In this document: piece after piece, positions 23,760-32,983 of the stretch
Layout: each line of letters begins with the position of its first letter
Position numbering within the stretch: position 1 is the stretch's first letter
The notes under the pieces: model-generated
Seen by the model: the letters and a program-made list of their open reading frames with translations, nothing else
Databases searched by the model: none
What the model was told of the DNA's origin: nothing
Assembly: GCF_002104455.1 (NCBI RefSeq)
Contig: NZ_NBOC01000016.1
Location: forward strand, 31,164-95,163
From: Colwellia chukchiensis
GTDB lineage: Bacteria; Pseudomonadota; Gammaproteobacteria; Enterobacterales; Alteromonadaceae
Direction of reading: 5' to 3'
Length of the DNA stretch: 64,000 bases
Translations under genes and position numbers: made by a program

Positions 23760-24272
23760 CTACCAAAGCGGCCAAGCGCGACCAACAATCTGCTCGCGCT
23801 TAACGGCATTCCAATAGCGGGAGTCGAAACTCGTAGCAGCCTCGCCGGAAAACCAATATTCGTTTTCTTGCAGCGTCAATGAGCGGCTAAATTCTGTTTC
23901 AGCCACACCAAGACGCTGGGCTAATGCCATGCCGGTTGAGACTTCAGCACCGTTCACCAGCACATGCTCAGGCGTCACATTGACTTCATCCCCAGGCATC
24001 CCTGTTAGGCGTTTCAACATACGAGTACCGTCGTTATATAACGGAGCGAGTCCTTTTGAGTGGAAGGCATACAAACCATCCTTAACGGGCTCTTTATTCC
24101 ATAGGTCAATCAGATACACCGTGGTATCAGGCAGGCAGCGCTCTTGCTGGGTATCAATCCCTATTCGGTAGCGCATCATGGCGTAGGTGCCTACCAAGGC
24201 CATGATTAACGCAAGAATGGTCAAACGGATGAGATATGGCCGCCAAGGCATTCTTTTACGGAGTATCTGCAT
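23760..24272 (-). CDS. trsF: TraF/TrhF-like S26-family peptidase
   Basis: This 170-residue protein has one N-terminal membrane helix (YLIRLTILALIMALVGTYAM) and an S26 signal-peptidase-like fold. The lysine general-base region MLKRLTGMPGDEVNV is present. At the nucleophile position the sequence reads QERCLPDTTVYL, with Cys where S26 enzymes usually have Ser. I recall the same in R27 TrhF-type proteins, so it may be normal here rather than a defect. Role: pilin or conjugation-protein processing. SD GGAGG before ATG 24272. It overlaps the trbI-like gene by 17 bases. Confidence 0.78.
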   Translation of the reverse strand: MQILRKRMPWRPYLIRLTILALIMALVGTYAMMRYRIGIDTQQERCLPDTTVYLIDLWNKEPVKDGLYAFHSKGLAPLYNDGTRMLKRLTGMPGDEVNVTPEHVLVNGAEVSTGMALAQRLGVAETEFSRSLTLQENEYWFSGEAATSFDSRYWNAVKREQIVGRAWPLW

Positions 24273-24603
24273 GAGACACCTCCTTTGATCCTACTGGCAC
24301 GAATACAGAATCATCTGCACCCACCACCGCTTGGGCATCCAGCACGATAAAACCGGCTGCTTTTAGCTTTTCAATTTGCTGATTGGTCTGAAGCAACCTG
24401 GATTCGATGTCTTGTTCGCTGGCATTGGGGCCAAGTGACAACACCGCCTCCCCAAAATCCACGACAGCAATGGGCGTACTTAACGCCAACTGGCTGTGGA
24501 TGGGGTCGAGTGTTTTCATTAAGAGCCAGCTGGTCATTAAACCGCTACCAGCAATAGACAAAGTAATAGAAGCCATAAATGGCCAAAGCGTGGTCTTATT
24601 CAT
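24256..24603 (-). CDS. TrbI-like inner-membrane conjugation protein
   Basis: This 115-residue protein has one membrane helix (FMASITLSIAGSGLMTSWLL), then a periplasmic part with IAVVDFGEAVLSLGPNASEQ and LQTNQQIEKLKAAGFIVLDA, matching the F-type TrbI family, which affects pilus retraction in F. It lies between traC and trsF with overlaps at both ends, as in the SXT traC-trsF-traW-traU-traN order. SD GGAGCGAGG before ATG 24603. Confidence 0.72.
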   Translation of the reverse strand: MNKTTLWPFMASITLSIAGSGLMTSWLLMKTLDPIHSQLALSTPIAVVDFGEAVLSLGPNASEQDIESRLLQTNQQIEKLKAAGFIVLDAQAVVGADDSVFVPVGSKEVSHADTP

Positions 24604-26995
24604 AGCCTCGCTCCTTTAACAACTGGGAGATGGCATCAGCAACAGAAAGGCCTTTGCGCGTTAACTGCTTAATCGCGTTTACATCTTCTGCACGGGAAGA
24701 GTACAACAGCTTGTGAAACGGATCGACGATGAGGCGGCCAATCCCGGTGCCCATCTCGGTAATAAAGAAAATTTCGGAATAGACACCCGTGACGGTATGA
24801 ACGGTTTTCAGGTACTCATAACCGCCTTCACCGAGTGGCAAGCGGCCTTCTTTTTTGAGCGCGTTGATGGTTTCAGCTTTTTGGCCAAGCAGGTACATAT
24901 TGGCCGAGTTTTCAGCGATGGCTTTACCTGTAGGGCTGTCATACAAATCGTTGACCGACTGCGTTACCGTTACAGCACTGCCGCCATATTTTCGAAATCG
25001 ACGGTAACCGGTCTCGATGAACTTACCGACATCACCTTGAGTCAGCAGATCCCAGGCTTCGTCGATGAACACAATCTTGCGACGATCCCGCTCACCTAAA
25101 TACATCTCTTGTTGGATTTGGTAGATAAGCTGAAGCAACACCACTTGTTGTAGATGCTTACGCCCCTTTAGCTCTTCTAACTCCAGAACGGTGAAACGGT
25201 TTTTGAAGCGAATATTGTTGTGGCCATTAAAGAAGCGGCCATATTCGCCTTGTGTCGTAAACGGATAGAGCTGTTCACCCACGTCTTGCACACGACGGTC
25301 ATCGTGATTTTTCAAAGCCTCTGCCACATCATCAACCAACATGGCACGACCTTTTTTCTCCCACAGTTCACGGGTCTGACGCTTTAGGTTGGCCATCTGA
25401 AAATCGGTTAATGACTGCGTAGGTGCGGCCATTGCGGCCAATAACCCAACTAGTACATCCGCTTCTTCGTCATAGTCCTCAACGATTTCAAACGGATTTA
25501 AGCAAATGCCACTGTCCCGCCCGAACTGTAAGAACTCACCGTCATAGACTTCACACAGCTTTTCATAGGAGCGGCCAACATCAATCACCCAGCATTGCCC
25601 ACCTTCAGATAAGTAGGAGGAGATGATTTCGTTCACCAGGAATGACTTGCCCGACCCAGATTGCGCCGCGATGCAACAGTTGTAATTACTGCCCGAGTCA
25701 TAAAGAGACACACTCATGATCTGGCCATTACGGGAAACAAAGTTAATCACTGGCGTGCCTGTACCTTTCCAATCCGCAAACAAAGGCAACAGAGGGATCA
25801 CATGCCGTGTCGCCATGGTCTTGAATCGAAACAAGTCGTTCATCGCCTGGCGGTCAGCACCAAATGGCAAGGCATTCAGAAAAATGGGCAAACAGAAGTA
25901 CTTGTCTTCCATCAGCTCAAATCCGAGTTCTTTGAAATAAGTTCGAGCATTTGAAACAGAGCTGATGGACGCTTCTTCAGTTGGTGAAAACAGCGTTAAG
26001 GTCATGTTTGCCCGAATAGGACGATCACCTTCTTGCAAGGCTTCAAAAAGAACATCAAATCCCTTTTTCTTGGCTGCAAGCACCGGCACAAACTTGAGCA
26101 TCGGGCCATAGGCCTGATTGACCGCCCATTGACGCTTCGTCTCTAAACGAGATCGCATCGCCTCAGCTGAAGGAAAGTGAATGGTGACATTCAGCAAAAA
26201 GCTTCCGCGTAAACCGCGACTGCCCGTCATCATATCGCCCGCAAAACTTGCGGCATGACCAAACCAGATCCGCTCAGGCAAGCGCTTAAACGATAAGGTT
26301 TTAACTCGGTAATCACCCAGCATCAGACCTTGGCTATCCACCTTGATAGCCCGGTCATAATCCAACACTTGCTCTCGAAGTGGTTTATCTGCCTCACTTC
26401 GAATTGGAGATGGATTACGCCAAGAAGCATCTTTCCCCCAGTTAAGCTGCGCACTTAATGCCGCGAGCCAGTTCCGGTCAGTCATCTCAGTAACGCGAAA
26501 ACCAACCGTTGTCAGCGCCTGCGAGAAAGAAGCCCGAAGCGCGGATGTTCGACTCAACTCACGCTCCGTCGGTATAGGACTTTCCAGAGGCAATTTGCAG
26601 GTGACGATCAGTTGAAAGTTGCGTACCTGAGTCTGGGTCGATTCTTCTATCGGTTGAACCGTGCCGCCATCGAGGAAATCCGCACGTTTGCGTATCGACG
26701 CCCTGAGCAATGGATCGGATTGACGATGCCGCAAGCCCATCATGAGCTGAAGGTCGGTTTGAATATCAGGCGAGGCGTACAGGCCAAATTGCAGCAAAGT
26801 GTCTTTTGGCCAGTCGTTGTTAAGTAGAACATTAACCCTGTCTGCAACAGACTCATCACCACCCGGCAATGGGTCACATAGAAAACCAAAGCCAACACTC
26901 TGGTCTTCCATGAAAAACAGTTGCTCATCGTCGGAATAGGCCAATACTGGCAACAGCTCTGAAGCGCGTTGCCCTGAATACAGAGAGGCTTTCAT
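24596..26995 (-). CDS. traC: TraC, type IV secretion VirB4-type ATPase
   Basis: This protein of about 799 residues powers pilus assembly. Walker A is AAQSGSGKSFLVNEI near 447, Walker B is RKIVFIDEAWDLLTQG near 645, followed by the usual FRKYGGSAVTVTQSVNDL (RecA-like motif). The N-terminal domain (1-400) is TraC-type. ATG 26995 overlaps the dsbC stop (TTAATG) and follows GGAGGGG at -8, so it is preferred over the GTG or ATG further upstream inside dsbC. The protein is full length. Confidence 0.9.
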   Translation of the reverse strand: MKASLYSGQRASELLPVLAYSDDEQLFFMEDQSVGFGFLCDPLPGGDESVADRVNVLLNNDWPKDTLLQFGLYASPDIQTDLQLMMGLRHRQSDPLLRASIRKRADFLDGGTVQPIEESTQTQVRNFQLIVTCKLPLESPIPTERELSRTSALRASFSQALTTVGFRVTEMTDRNWLAALSAQLNWGKDASWRNPSPIRSEADKPLREQVLDYDRAIKVDSQGLMLGDYRVKTLSFKRLPERIWFGHAASFAGDMMTGSRGLRGSFLLNVTIHFPSAEAMRSRLETKRQWAVNQAYGPMLKFVPVLAAKKKGFDVLFEALQEGDRPIRANMTLTLFSPTEEASISSVSNARTYFKELGFELMEDKYFCLPIFLNALPFGADRQAMNDLFRFKTMATRHVIPLLPLFADWKGTGTPVINFVSRNGQIMSVSLYDSGSNYNCCIAAQSGSGKSFLVNEIISSYLSEGGQCWVIDVGRSYEKLCEVYDGEFLQFGRDSGICLNPFEIVEDYDEEADVLVGLLAAMAAPTQSLTDFQMANLKRQTRELWEKKGRAMLVDDVAEALKNHDDRRVQDVGEQLYPFTTQGEYGRFFNGHNNIRFKNRFTVLELEELKGRKHLQQVVLLQLIYQIQQEMYLGERDRRKIVFIDEAWDLLTQGDVGKFIETGYRRFRKYGGSAVTVTQSVNDLYDSPTGKAIAENSANMYLLGQKAETINALKKEGRLPLGEGGYEYLKTVHTVTGVYSEIFFITEMGTGIGRLIVDPFHKLLYSSRAEDVNAIKQLTRKGLSVADAISQLLKERGYE

Positions 26996-27687
26996 TAACG
27001 CCCCTCCAACCAAGCAGAAAGATCATAAGGACGGCCTCGGCTGATGCGACCATCATTGGCGACGATGAAAGGTACACCTTGAATGCCCAGAATTTGAGCC
27101 GTCACCAAGGTACGCTGCATTGGCTCCAAGTTGCAGGCATCATCCTGTTCTAGGTTACCAATCCGGCCATTGAGCAATGCATCGGTGGCCGCTTTCTTAT
27201 CACGCGCACAGCCAAGTTGGCGAACCTGACGCTCTGAATCTGGACCAAGCACTGGCACAGGGAGTATTTGGAAGGTGTATTCTTTGGTTAACGGTAAGGC
27301 TTGCTTCAAAAGCTCATGGCAGTGCGGGCATCGTGGATCAACAAAGACCACCACTTTCTTTTTGCCTTCGCCCAGCGTCAGTGGGTTCAAATCATCCATT
27401 TTTAAGCCAAGACGACTTAAGTCCAGCGTGTTTCCCGCTTCACGAATCTCTTCAAGGCTGGTAAGCGGCTTTTTCGACCAGGCATCATAGAGCGTGCCAT
27501 CAATGACGAACCGGCCACTGTCTGACATGAAAACAATACGGCCATTGCTTTCGACCGCTTTCATACCCGTGACAGGTAAAGAAACCATGCCGTCAATTTT
27601 GCCAACGGGCGACACTTCAGACACAGGCTCAGCTTGAACCAAAGGAGACAGCGCAAGCGCCAGAATGATTGGAGATAGTTTTCGCAT
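26995..27687 (-). CDS. dsbC: DsbC-like periplasmic disulfide isomerase
   Basis: This 230-residue protein has the signal peptide MRKLSPIILALALSPLVQA, a DsbC-type N-terminal dimerisation region (VSLPVTGMKAVESNGRIVFM), and a thioredoxin domain with VVFVDPRCPHCHELLKQAL (active site CPHC), plus a cis-Pro loop (LGIQGVPFIVA). It probably folds cysteine-rich mating proteins such as TraN and TraU, encoded just downstream. The gene is the right-hand boundary of the traA-dsbC hotspot in which mosAT sits. Its SD is enclosed in a hairpin. Confidence 0.87.
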   Translation of the reverse strand: MRKLSPIILALALSPLVQAEPVSEVSPVGKIDGMVSLPVTGMKAVESNGRIVFMSDSGRFVIDGTLYDAWSKKPLTSLEEIREAGNTLDLSRLGLKMDDLNPLTLGEGKKKVVVFVDPRCPHCHELLKQALPLTKEYTFQILPVPVLGPDSERQVRQLGCARDKKAATDALLNGRIGNLEQDDACNLEPMQRTLVTAQILGIQGVPFIVANDGRISRGRPYDLSAWLEGR

Positions 27688-27719
27688 GAGGAGTCCTCGT
27701 TAATGTAAATCGAGGCTCC
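27688..27719 (-). promoter_or_regulatory. SD-burying hairpin before dsbC
   Basis: CCTCG (27695-27699) pairs with CGAGG (27711-27715). It is extended by GGAG/CTCC with one bulged base (27690-27693 with 27716-27719). It covers the SD GAGGA of dsbC. No GC-rich partner hairpin is evident. Confidence 0.55.
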
Positions 27720-27818
27720 AGTCTATGCAGTTGTCCTATGTGGACTCGGTTAGATAGATTGAAGAAATCGCAATCTAACTAGTGGGCTTATAGCTCGTTG
27801 AGGTTTGTTATAAACGAA

Positions 27819-28757
27819 TTACTCGGCGTTTGCGTTAACAAGCCAATCATCAAGCACTTGCTTCAATTTATCTAATTGCTCTTGGTGTTTTGCTTGATTC
27901 TTTGCCAATTTGTTAATGTTCTGCAATTTCCAACGAATCGCTGGCAAGTCTGCTGCATTAGGATAGTCAAACAATGCCCAGTCAGGTTGCCCTCTTTTGA
28001 ATGACATAAGGAAAGCATGATCCCTTTCTGTGAAATGTTTTTGCAGCTCAATTAACATCATGGGCCTAACAGAGGCTAAGTCTTCGCATTCAACTTTTTC
28101 AAAAGTCATTCCGTCAAATTCTGCCTGAAATTTCTCATTCAGAGGCTGCCAGTTTGGCGACATGACTTCATTAATAGGCCGAGGGTGACTTAATGTATAG
28201 GTTAAAAAACCCACCAAAATCTCTCTCGAAATCCCTTCACTGCCAAGTAACATACGCACATCAAATAAGTCGCGAGGATGTTGGCGATCCATTGCAGCAC
28301 ACAATTTCCCACCATACAGATCGGGAAGACTGACTACCTGAATCTCAGCATAACCAAACTCGTCTTCAACAGACTCTTGAACTGGCATTATTTCTGCACT
28401 ATGCAATGTACCTCTGGCGACGGGCGACACTTCAATTTTGATCGTCGCAACCGGACTTGATACAACTATTCTCAGTTCATCAGCTTTATTATCCTGAAAT
28501 GCCGCTCTGATATCTGGTTGAGTATTGATTCTGTCTGTAATGCGCTGCAATGCAGCCCTGACATTAATCAAAGCCTCATCTCTTGGTTCAAGTGGAAGAT
28601 AAGCAAGATCAATATCTACAGATAACCGAGGAAAATCTCTCACAAATAAATTAATGGCGGTGCCACCTTTAAGTGCAAAAACCGTCTCTGTTGCTACCAC
28701 AGGAAGCATTCTTATGAGCAAGGAAACCTGTTTGTAATATGGGCTATCTTTATCCAT
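27819..28757 (-). CDS. mosT: MosT toxin, AbiEii nucleotidyltransferase family
   Basis: This protein of about 312 residues has the nucleotidyltransferase core VFALKGGTAINLFVRDFP followed by LSVDIDLAYLP (GG[TS]...DxD, near 25-52), a third-Asp region TIKIEVSP, and LYGGKLCAAMDRQHPRDLFD near 155, all typical of AbiEii/AbiGii toxins. In SXT, MosAT promotes maintenance of the ICE (Wozniak and Waldor 2009). ATG 28757 overlaps the mosA stop (ATGGATAA), consistent with coupled translation. Location between traA and dsbC is the known site of mosAT in SXT. Confidence 0.88.
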   Translation of the reverse strand: MDKDSPYYKQVSLLIRMLPVVATETVFALKGGTAINLFVRDFPRLSVDIDLAYLPLEPRDEALINVRAALQRITDRINTQPDIRAAFQDNKADELRIVVSSPVATIKIEVSPVARGTLHSAEIMPVQESVEDEFGYAEIQVVSLPDLYGGKLCAAMDRQHPRDLFDVRMLLGSEGISREILVGFLTYTLSHPRPINEVMSPNWQPLNEKFQAEFDGMTFEKVECEDLASVRPMMLIELQKHFTERDHAFLMSFKRGQPDWALFDYPNAADLPAIRWKLQNINKLAKNQAKHQEQLDKLKQVLDDWLVNANAE

Positions 28758-29541
28758 TATGTTGTTCACCTTTTTTGACGCTTAATATCTCTGGCACTGT
28801 GATTTGATATCGCTCATCAAAACGTCCTTTTTCGACAACCTGCCGCTTTCCTGCCCCCAATTTAATTCTTGTTTCATCTATGCGATTGACCCACTGGTGA
28901 TCGTAGTATCGACCCAGAAATAGAAATATTCGGTTTGCCTGAACAGAGCTGCTTCGCTCAAGAATATCTTGTACTTTTCTAGGGCTAAGATTGACTAAAC
29001 CCTGAAATAATTCTGCGACATGCTCAAATGAAATCAGCTTCCCAATCGCGTCTACCACTTCATAGGCAGCAAGTTCTGCACAGCTGACAGTGAGTTCTTT
29101 CTCTTTAACCGTGATCCTTTTCAAATCTTTCTCGGGATTCACTTCAAGCTTATGGTTTCCACAGTAAAACCAATTCTGATAAGGGAATTCACGAAACCAT
29201 TTTGGTAAGGACGACTTATTTTTAACGCAAATCCAAACTTGCTCTTTGTTCAGCTGTAAATAGTGACTCAGTCCTTGGTGAGTTAAGCTGCTCAATCCAG
29301 CCAAATGAACTGAAACGCCCAATTGCACATCTAATGCTTGAATGGCATCAACCCAAGTTGGCTTTATATCGCCCTGCGCATCTGGACGATAGTACACGCC
29401 AGAACTAAGCTTCTTCAGCCAACCGTTCTGCGCGTACTTTTGAGCCAGGGAGTAGCTCACACCGTTTTCAGTCAGCCATTGCTGAAGTACTAGCGCACCA
29501 GGAGAAGTATGAGCAACAAGCCAGTTTATCTTAGATGACAT
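28750..29541 (-). CDS. mosA: MosA antitoxin, AbiEi family
   Basis: This protein of about 263 residues starts MSSKINWLVAHTSPGALVLQ. It has an N-terminal winged helix (NGVSYSLAQKYAQNGWLKKL), then SGVYYRPDAQ and the AbiEi C-terminal antitoxin domain (AYEVVDAIGKLISFEHVAEL). AbiEi proteins bind inverted repeats before their own gene and repress it. Two such repeats lie at 29541-29564 and 29604-29627. ATG 29541 is preferred; the frame can extend to 29583 but would then read through the first operator. Confidence 0.87.
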   Translation of the reverse strand: MSSKINWLVAHTSPGALVLQQWLTENGVSYSLAQKYAQNGWLKKLSSGVYYRPDAQGDIKPTWVDAIQALDVQLGVSVHLAGLSSLTHQGLSHYLQLNKEQVWICVKNKSSLPKWFREFPYQNWFYCGNHKLEVNPEKDLKRITVKEKELTVSCAELAAYEVVDAIGKLISFEHVAELFQGLVNLSPRKVQDILERSSSVQANRIFLFLGRYYDHQWVNRIDETRIKLGAGKRQVVEKGRFDERYQITVPEILSVKKGEQHNG

Positions 29542-29564
29542 TTTAACACCCCAAGTGTGAATAT
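29541..29564 (-). promoter_or_regulatory. Proximal MosA operator
   Basis: TTAACAC (29543-29549) and GTGTGAA (29555-29561) form a near-palindrome around CCCAA. The 24-bp unit agrees with 29604-29627 at 19 positions and lies in the same orientation 63 bp away, six helical turns. Confidence 0.72.
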
Positions 29565-29603
29565 CACGAACAGTATAAACCATTTAGTTTATTACGATAG
29601 GGA

Positions 29604-29627
29604 TTTTAACACTTTAGGTGTTAATAT
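29604..29627 (-). promoter_or_regulatory. Distal MosA operator
   Basis: TTAACAC (29606-29612) and GTGTTAA (29618-29624) form a perfect palindrome around TTTAG. It is the second copy of the repeat at the mosA start. Together they match the paired operators described for AbiEi antitoxins. Confidence 0.72.
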
Positions 29628-29678
29628 ACCAAATACTGTAAACAAAGCCCGCTAATGCGGCGTTGTTGAAATGAAAAA

Positions 29679-29717
29679 GTCTACACAACATCACCAATAA
29701 CCCGATGTTGTGTAGAC
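29679..29717 (-). terminator. Rho-independent terminator of the traLEKBVA operon
   Basis: On the minus strand a perfect 14-bp stem, GTCTACACAACATC (29704-29717) with GATGTTGTGTAGAC (29679-29692), is followed by TTTTTCATTTC. It lies 45 bp after the traA stop and insulates mosAT from the tra operon. Confidence 0.85.
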
Positions 29718-29761
29718 CTAAGTTTGATTGCCTTAAGTGAACTGACTACTATGGCTCACAT

Positions 29762-30148
29762 TCAGGTGCCCAGTAAAACGGCGCTGATTGCTGGAACGGT
29801 TGTGCCAATGACTTCTTGAGTGCTGGCAACGACAGGTAAGGTTGCAGACATAACACTTTCAACGACTGTTGGTGTGTTGTAGAGACCCATACCGCCACCA
29901 ATGCCCAGAGCGAAAGCCATCAAGCTTTGGCGAGCGATACCGCCCACAATACCCACCAGAACCATGGCTCCCGCTACGATCCGTCCCAATGTACCTTGGG
30001 TCCAGTCTTTTAGGGTATCCCACACATCAGTGAAAGCATCACCACCGGTGCCCGCAAATGAGGGCTCCGAAATCATTAACGCCATCAAACCAAGCGCACT
30101 AATGGTCATTAGGCGCTGAGTTTGAATGGTGCGAACTGCATTTGTCAT
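29762..30148 (-). CDS. traA: TraA pilin precursor
   Basis: This 128-residue protein starts with a long leader (MTNAVRTIQTQRLMTISALG, LMALMISEPSFAGTGGDAF; cleavage likely after SFA). The mature part has two hydrophobic helices (IVAGAMVLVGIVGGIARQSL and MAFALGIGGGMGLYN), the shape of F-like pilins. It is the last gene of the traL-E-K-B-V-A operon. Its start overlaps the end of traV by four bases. Confidence 0.85.
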   Translation of the reverse strand: MTNAVRTIQTQRLMTISALGLMALMISEPSFAGTGGDAFTDVWDTLKDWTQGTLGRIVAGAMVLVGIVGGIARQSLMAFALGIGGGMGLYNTPTVVESVMSATLPVVASTQEVIGTTVPAISAVLLGT

Positions 30149-30717
30149 TCGTTAGTTTCTCCGTAGATACTCAAGTTATCGCGCTTACCATCAGCTCCCG
30201 CTGAGGTTGAATCGCTCTGAGTCTGAAGTGGACGTAGCACAGGCGAAACCATTCGAGGTGCTGACACCCCAATATCCCACCGGCGCGGTTCAATTTCGGT
30301 AAACACGTAGCTGGATAAATTCAGATCTCCACGGTCATCCTCCCAAGGCGCAATCCAAATTCGCATCACCCTTGAAGGAATGCGAATAGGTGCAGATTGC
30401 TGCGTCTCAGGTAATGCTGGATGGCTCAGCAGTCCTGTCTCTAAATCAGATTGTGAATACCCAGAGGGAGAACCAATTCGAGTCGCCACAGCATCAATCG
30501 TCTTGGGTGCAGCGCCATTACTGGTAAGCTCATAGACTTCACGAGCGGATAAACAGCGCACACCGTCAGGCATACCTGGGCATCCATATTCACTACTCCC
30601 AAGACCCAATGAACTACAGCCAGACAATAAGGTTGAGCCGACTGCCAATAAAAGTAATCCAGCTTTAGACCACTGTTTTGACTGGTGCTTTGGGTTGTTC
30701 TGCATTGATGTCGTCAT
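30145..30717 (-). CDS. traV: TraV, outer-membrane lipoprotein of the conjugation channel
   Basis: This protein of about 190 residues has a signal peptide with lipobox (SKAGLLLLAVGSTLLSGCSS; LLSGC) and the TraV features GCPGMPDGVRCLSAREVYEL (two Cys), with MRIWIAPWEDDRGDLN near 115. It forms the outer-membrane ring with TraK and TraB. ATG 30717 follows GGAGAG; an in-frame upstream start at 30795 would lie at the traB stop but would place the signal peptide far inside the protein. Confidence 0.85.
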   Translation of the reverse strand: MTTSMQNNPKHQSKQWSKAGLLLLAVGSTLLSGCSSLGLGSSEYGCPGMPDGVRCLSAREVYELTSNGAAPKTIDAVATRIGSPSGYSQSDLETGLLSHPALPETQQSAPIRIPSRVMRIWIAPWEDDRGDLNLSSYVFTEIEPRRWDIGVSAPRMVSPVLRPLQTQSDSTSAGADGKRDNLSIYGETNE

Positions 30718-30791
30718 GGTTAACTCTCCTCTGGATACACATCTTATTGTCTGAAACGGACTTCGATCGGTTAGCAACATGCAGGATTTTT

Positions 30792-32081
30792 TCATCTTCT
30801 TGCACCTCCCCCTTGCGAAGTGGCCAACGACAACGAGGCCCCACGAGTGACTATGACTTCTATTTTCCTTGCAGCGTCTACCTCTATGACTGGGAACATA
30901 TTTTCTGCCATGTCCAAATAGAACTTGGCCACTCGATCCAATGCTTTACCAGTGCCTTTAATCGCAGCGCCTTGTAATGCTTCTTGGCTCATGACTTGCT
31001 GGTACAACTGAGTATCACCGGCATTACCCGTCTGAATCGTTGGTACAGGATTCACATCAAATGCGCCTGCCAAGCCCTGAAGGAATCCGGCCATCATCGA
31101 TTTGGCCACCAGCTGGCCTTGTTTCGACACTAATCGGCCACGAATACCGGCTTTACCGTCTTCACCCACGGCATAAGAATCCAGTCGCGTTTCAATGACG
31201 CCACCATCTTCTCTCACACATGAAATGGTCTCGCCTCGCAAATAGGCACGCTCAGAGCTCAAATCACCGTAACCTGCGGCGATCAAGAAACACTCTTTGA
31301 TATCCGCTCTGAATCGGTTGGGTAAAATGGCTTCCTTTTGAATCCTCAGTAATGCAGGAAAAGGTTCGCGTCTTGCGGACTCGTGAGTAGGGGCATCCAA
31401 ACCTGTGATCAAAGTACCTGAGATGATGCTGCCCGCCGGTAAATACAAAGGCGGCGCTTCTTGCACAACAACCTCTGGTTCAGCAACCACTTCAGGCTCA
31501 ATCATACGAATCGTGATTGGCGGCAATGGAACATCCCGTGCTCGTGTGCCTTGGCCATTGACTGGCTGCTGATAGAGCGGATCAGGCAGCGGCGCATTGG
31601 CAAAATAGTCGTCTGGGTTAGACGGCAGTGGCTTTTCTTCTTTAGGCAATTCCATGGCAGATAAAGGCACTTCGAAACGGCTATTTGTGCCTTCAACTGC
31701 TGCATCACCTCCAGCGCGAACATCATCAAGTTCCGCTCGAAGACGAGCCAACTCCGCATTGACCTCACTTGGTATAGAAGGCGAACCGGGGCTTAACCGT
31801 CCTGAGTCAACGTCACGACGCAAGCGTTCAACTTCTCGGCGTAACTGCTCGTTGCGCTCACTGAGTAGTTTCACGTTCGCAGCCAAACTATCGACCCCAA
31901 CATCACGAGTATTGGTATCCGTAAGAATGTGCCGGATCGTTTCCTGCCGGTTCCGACTGTTCGCGCCATCATCAGGATTAGGTGAAAACACCATCACCAT
32001 AAGGATCAGACCACCAGCAATACCAGCAACCGATAGACCCCGCTTCATGTTCGGGCTCATTTGTTCCCATTGTGCTTTCAT
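30792..32081 (-). CDS. traB: TraB, VirB10-like channel protein
   Basis: This 429-residue protein has an N-terminal inner-membrane helix (GLSVAGIAGGLILMVMVF), a coiled coil (ANVKLLSERNEQLRREVERL), a Pro-rich stretch, and the C-terminal VirB10 domain beginning LYLPAGSIISGTLITGLDAP, near 215, with later GAAIKGTGKALDRVAKFYLD. It spans both membranes and links TraC energy to the outer ring. It overlaps or abuts traK (2-bp gap) and traV. Confidence 0.88.
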   Translation of the reverse strand: MKAQWEQMSPNMKRGLSVAGIAGGLILMVMVFSPNPDDGANSRNRQETIRHILTDTNTRDVGVDSLAANVKLLSERNEQLRREVERLRRDVDSGRLSPGSPSIPSEVNAELARLRAELDDVRAGGDAAVEGTNSRFEVPLSAMELPKEEKPLPSNPDDYFANAPLPDPLYQQPVNGQGTRARDVPLPPITIRMIEPEVVAEPEVVVQEAPPLYLPAGSIISGTLITGLDAPTHESARREPFPALLRIQKEAILPNRFRADIKECFLIAAGYGDLSSERAYLRGETISCVREDGGVIETRLDSYAVGEDGKAGIRGRLVSKQGQLVAKSMMAGFLQGLAGAFDVNPVPTIQTGNAGDTQLYQQVMSQEALQGAAIKGTGKALDRVAKFYLDMAENMFPVIEVDAARKIEVIVTRGASLSLATSQGGGARR

Positions 32082-32083
32082 CG

Positions 32084-32983
32084 TTACTTACCTCCCACAA
32101 GAAGCGAAGGTCGCTGACTTTCCACTGGTTCTTCACGATGATTGCGAACAACCACATACAACTCAGTCTTTTCACCCGGCAACAAGATATTGCGAGGCCA
32201 GTAAGCGCTTGCCACTATATCTGGTGCATGACAGGCTATTTCACTGGCTTCTATCGGCTCATCGGCAAAGCTTTCAACCAGTCCTACATAGACTGTGAAG
32301 TAATGTCCCGTCACAATTTGCCCCTGCTTAAAACCAAACTTTAAGCCCGGCTGAAAACATTTCGGGCTTGTGTCAGTTTGGCCAGCTAAACGGATGTCAT
32401 AGCCTTGTGGTAACTCATTTAGTGCAAGGCGTCTGAGTAAATCACGTAAGCTATCGACGTATGGCTGAGCCGTTTCCCAAGTGGCGGCTTTGCGGTTCAC
32501 GACGCCCTTAATAGGCCACTGCTGACCATCAATAGCTAAGGTAATTTCACGCGGTGGAATACGACGAGGTACTAAGGTGACAGATAATGCTGGCGCTTCC
32601 TGACCAGGCGGAGTGATGTAAAGTGAAACCGGTGATTCTTTGTCCGTGGCCACATATACAACATTCGCCTTGATTTGCGTCTGAGCATCACTGGTTGTTC
32701 TCACCTGAGGCGATTCAAACGGTGTCACAATCCGGTTCAGATGGCCAAGTGCCACAGGGATCAGTTCATTGACTCCCGGTGTCATTAGTAGCGTTGTTGG
32801 CACATCCGTTGCAACCGAATTGGTTTGAACCGGTGGATTTCCAGTAGCGGACTGCTTCATCACACTGGCTGGCACAATTGGCAATTCCACGTCTGCATAC
32901 GACGCTTGAGATAACAGGACGCCACTCAAGCTCATTGCGATTAAGCTTGGTGTTATCCATCGACTAATTTTGGTTCGCATCAT
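32084..32983 (-). CDS. traK: TraK, VirB9-like secretin protein
   Basis: This protein of about 299 residues has a signal peptide (ITPSLIAMSLSGVLLSQASY then A). The mature part contains LIPVALGHLNRIVTPFESPQ (near 75) and KANVVYVATDKESPVSLYIT, then SVTLVPRRIPPREITLAI, as in TraK of F-like systems. It forms the outer-membrane core complex with TraV and TraB. The first two codons are ATGATG. It overlaps traE by 20 bases. Confidence 0.86.
   Translation of the reverse strand: MMRTKISRWITPSLIAMSLSGVLLSQASYADVELPIVPASVMKQSATGNPPVQTNSVATDVPTTLLMTPGVNELIPVALGHLNRIVTPFESPQVRTTSDAQTQIKANVVYVATDKESPVSLYITPPGQEAPALSVTLVPRRIPPREITLAIDGQQWPIKGVVNRKAATWETAQPYVDSLRDLLRRLALNELPQGYDIRLAGQTDTSPKCFQPGLKFGFKQGQIVTGHYFTVYVGLVESFADEPIEASEIACHAPDIVASAYWPRNILLPGEKTELYVVVRNHREEPVESQRPSLLVGGK

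Noticed and set aside
23760..24272. trsF as an inactive peptidase because of Cys at the nucleophile position
   Set aside because: I recall the same residue in related TrhF proteins and the Lys region is intact, so the change may be a family trait.
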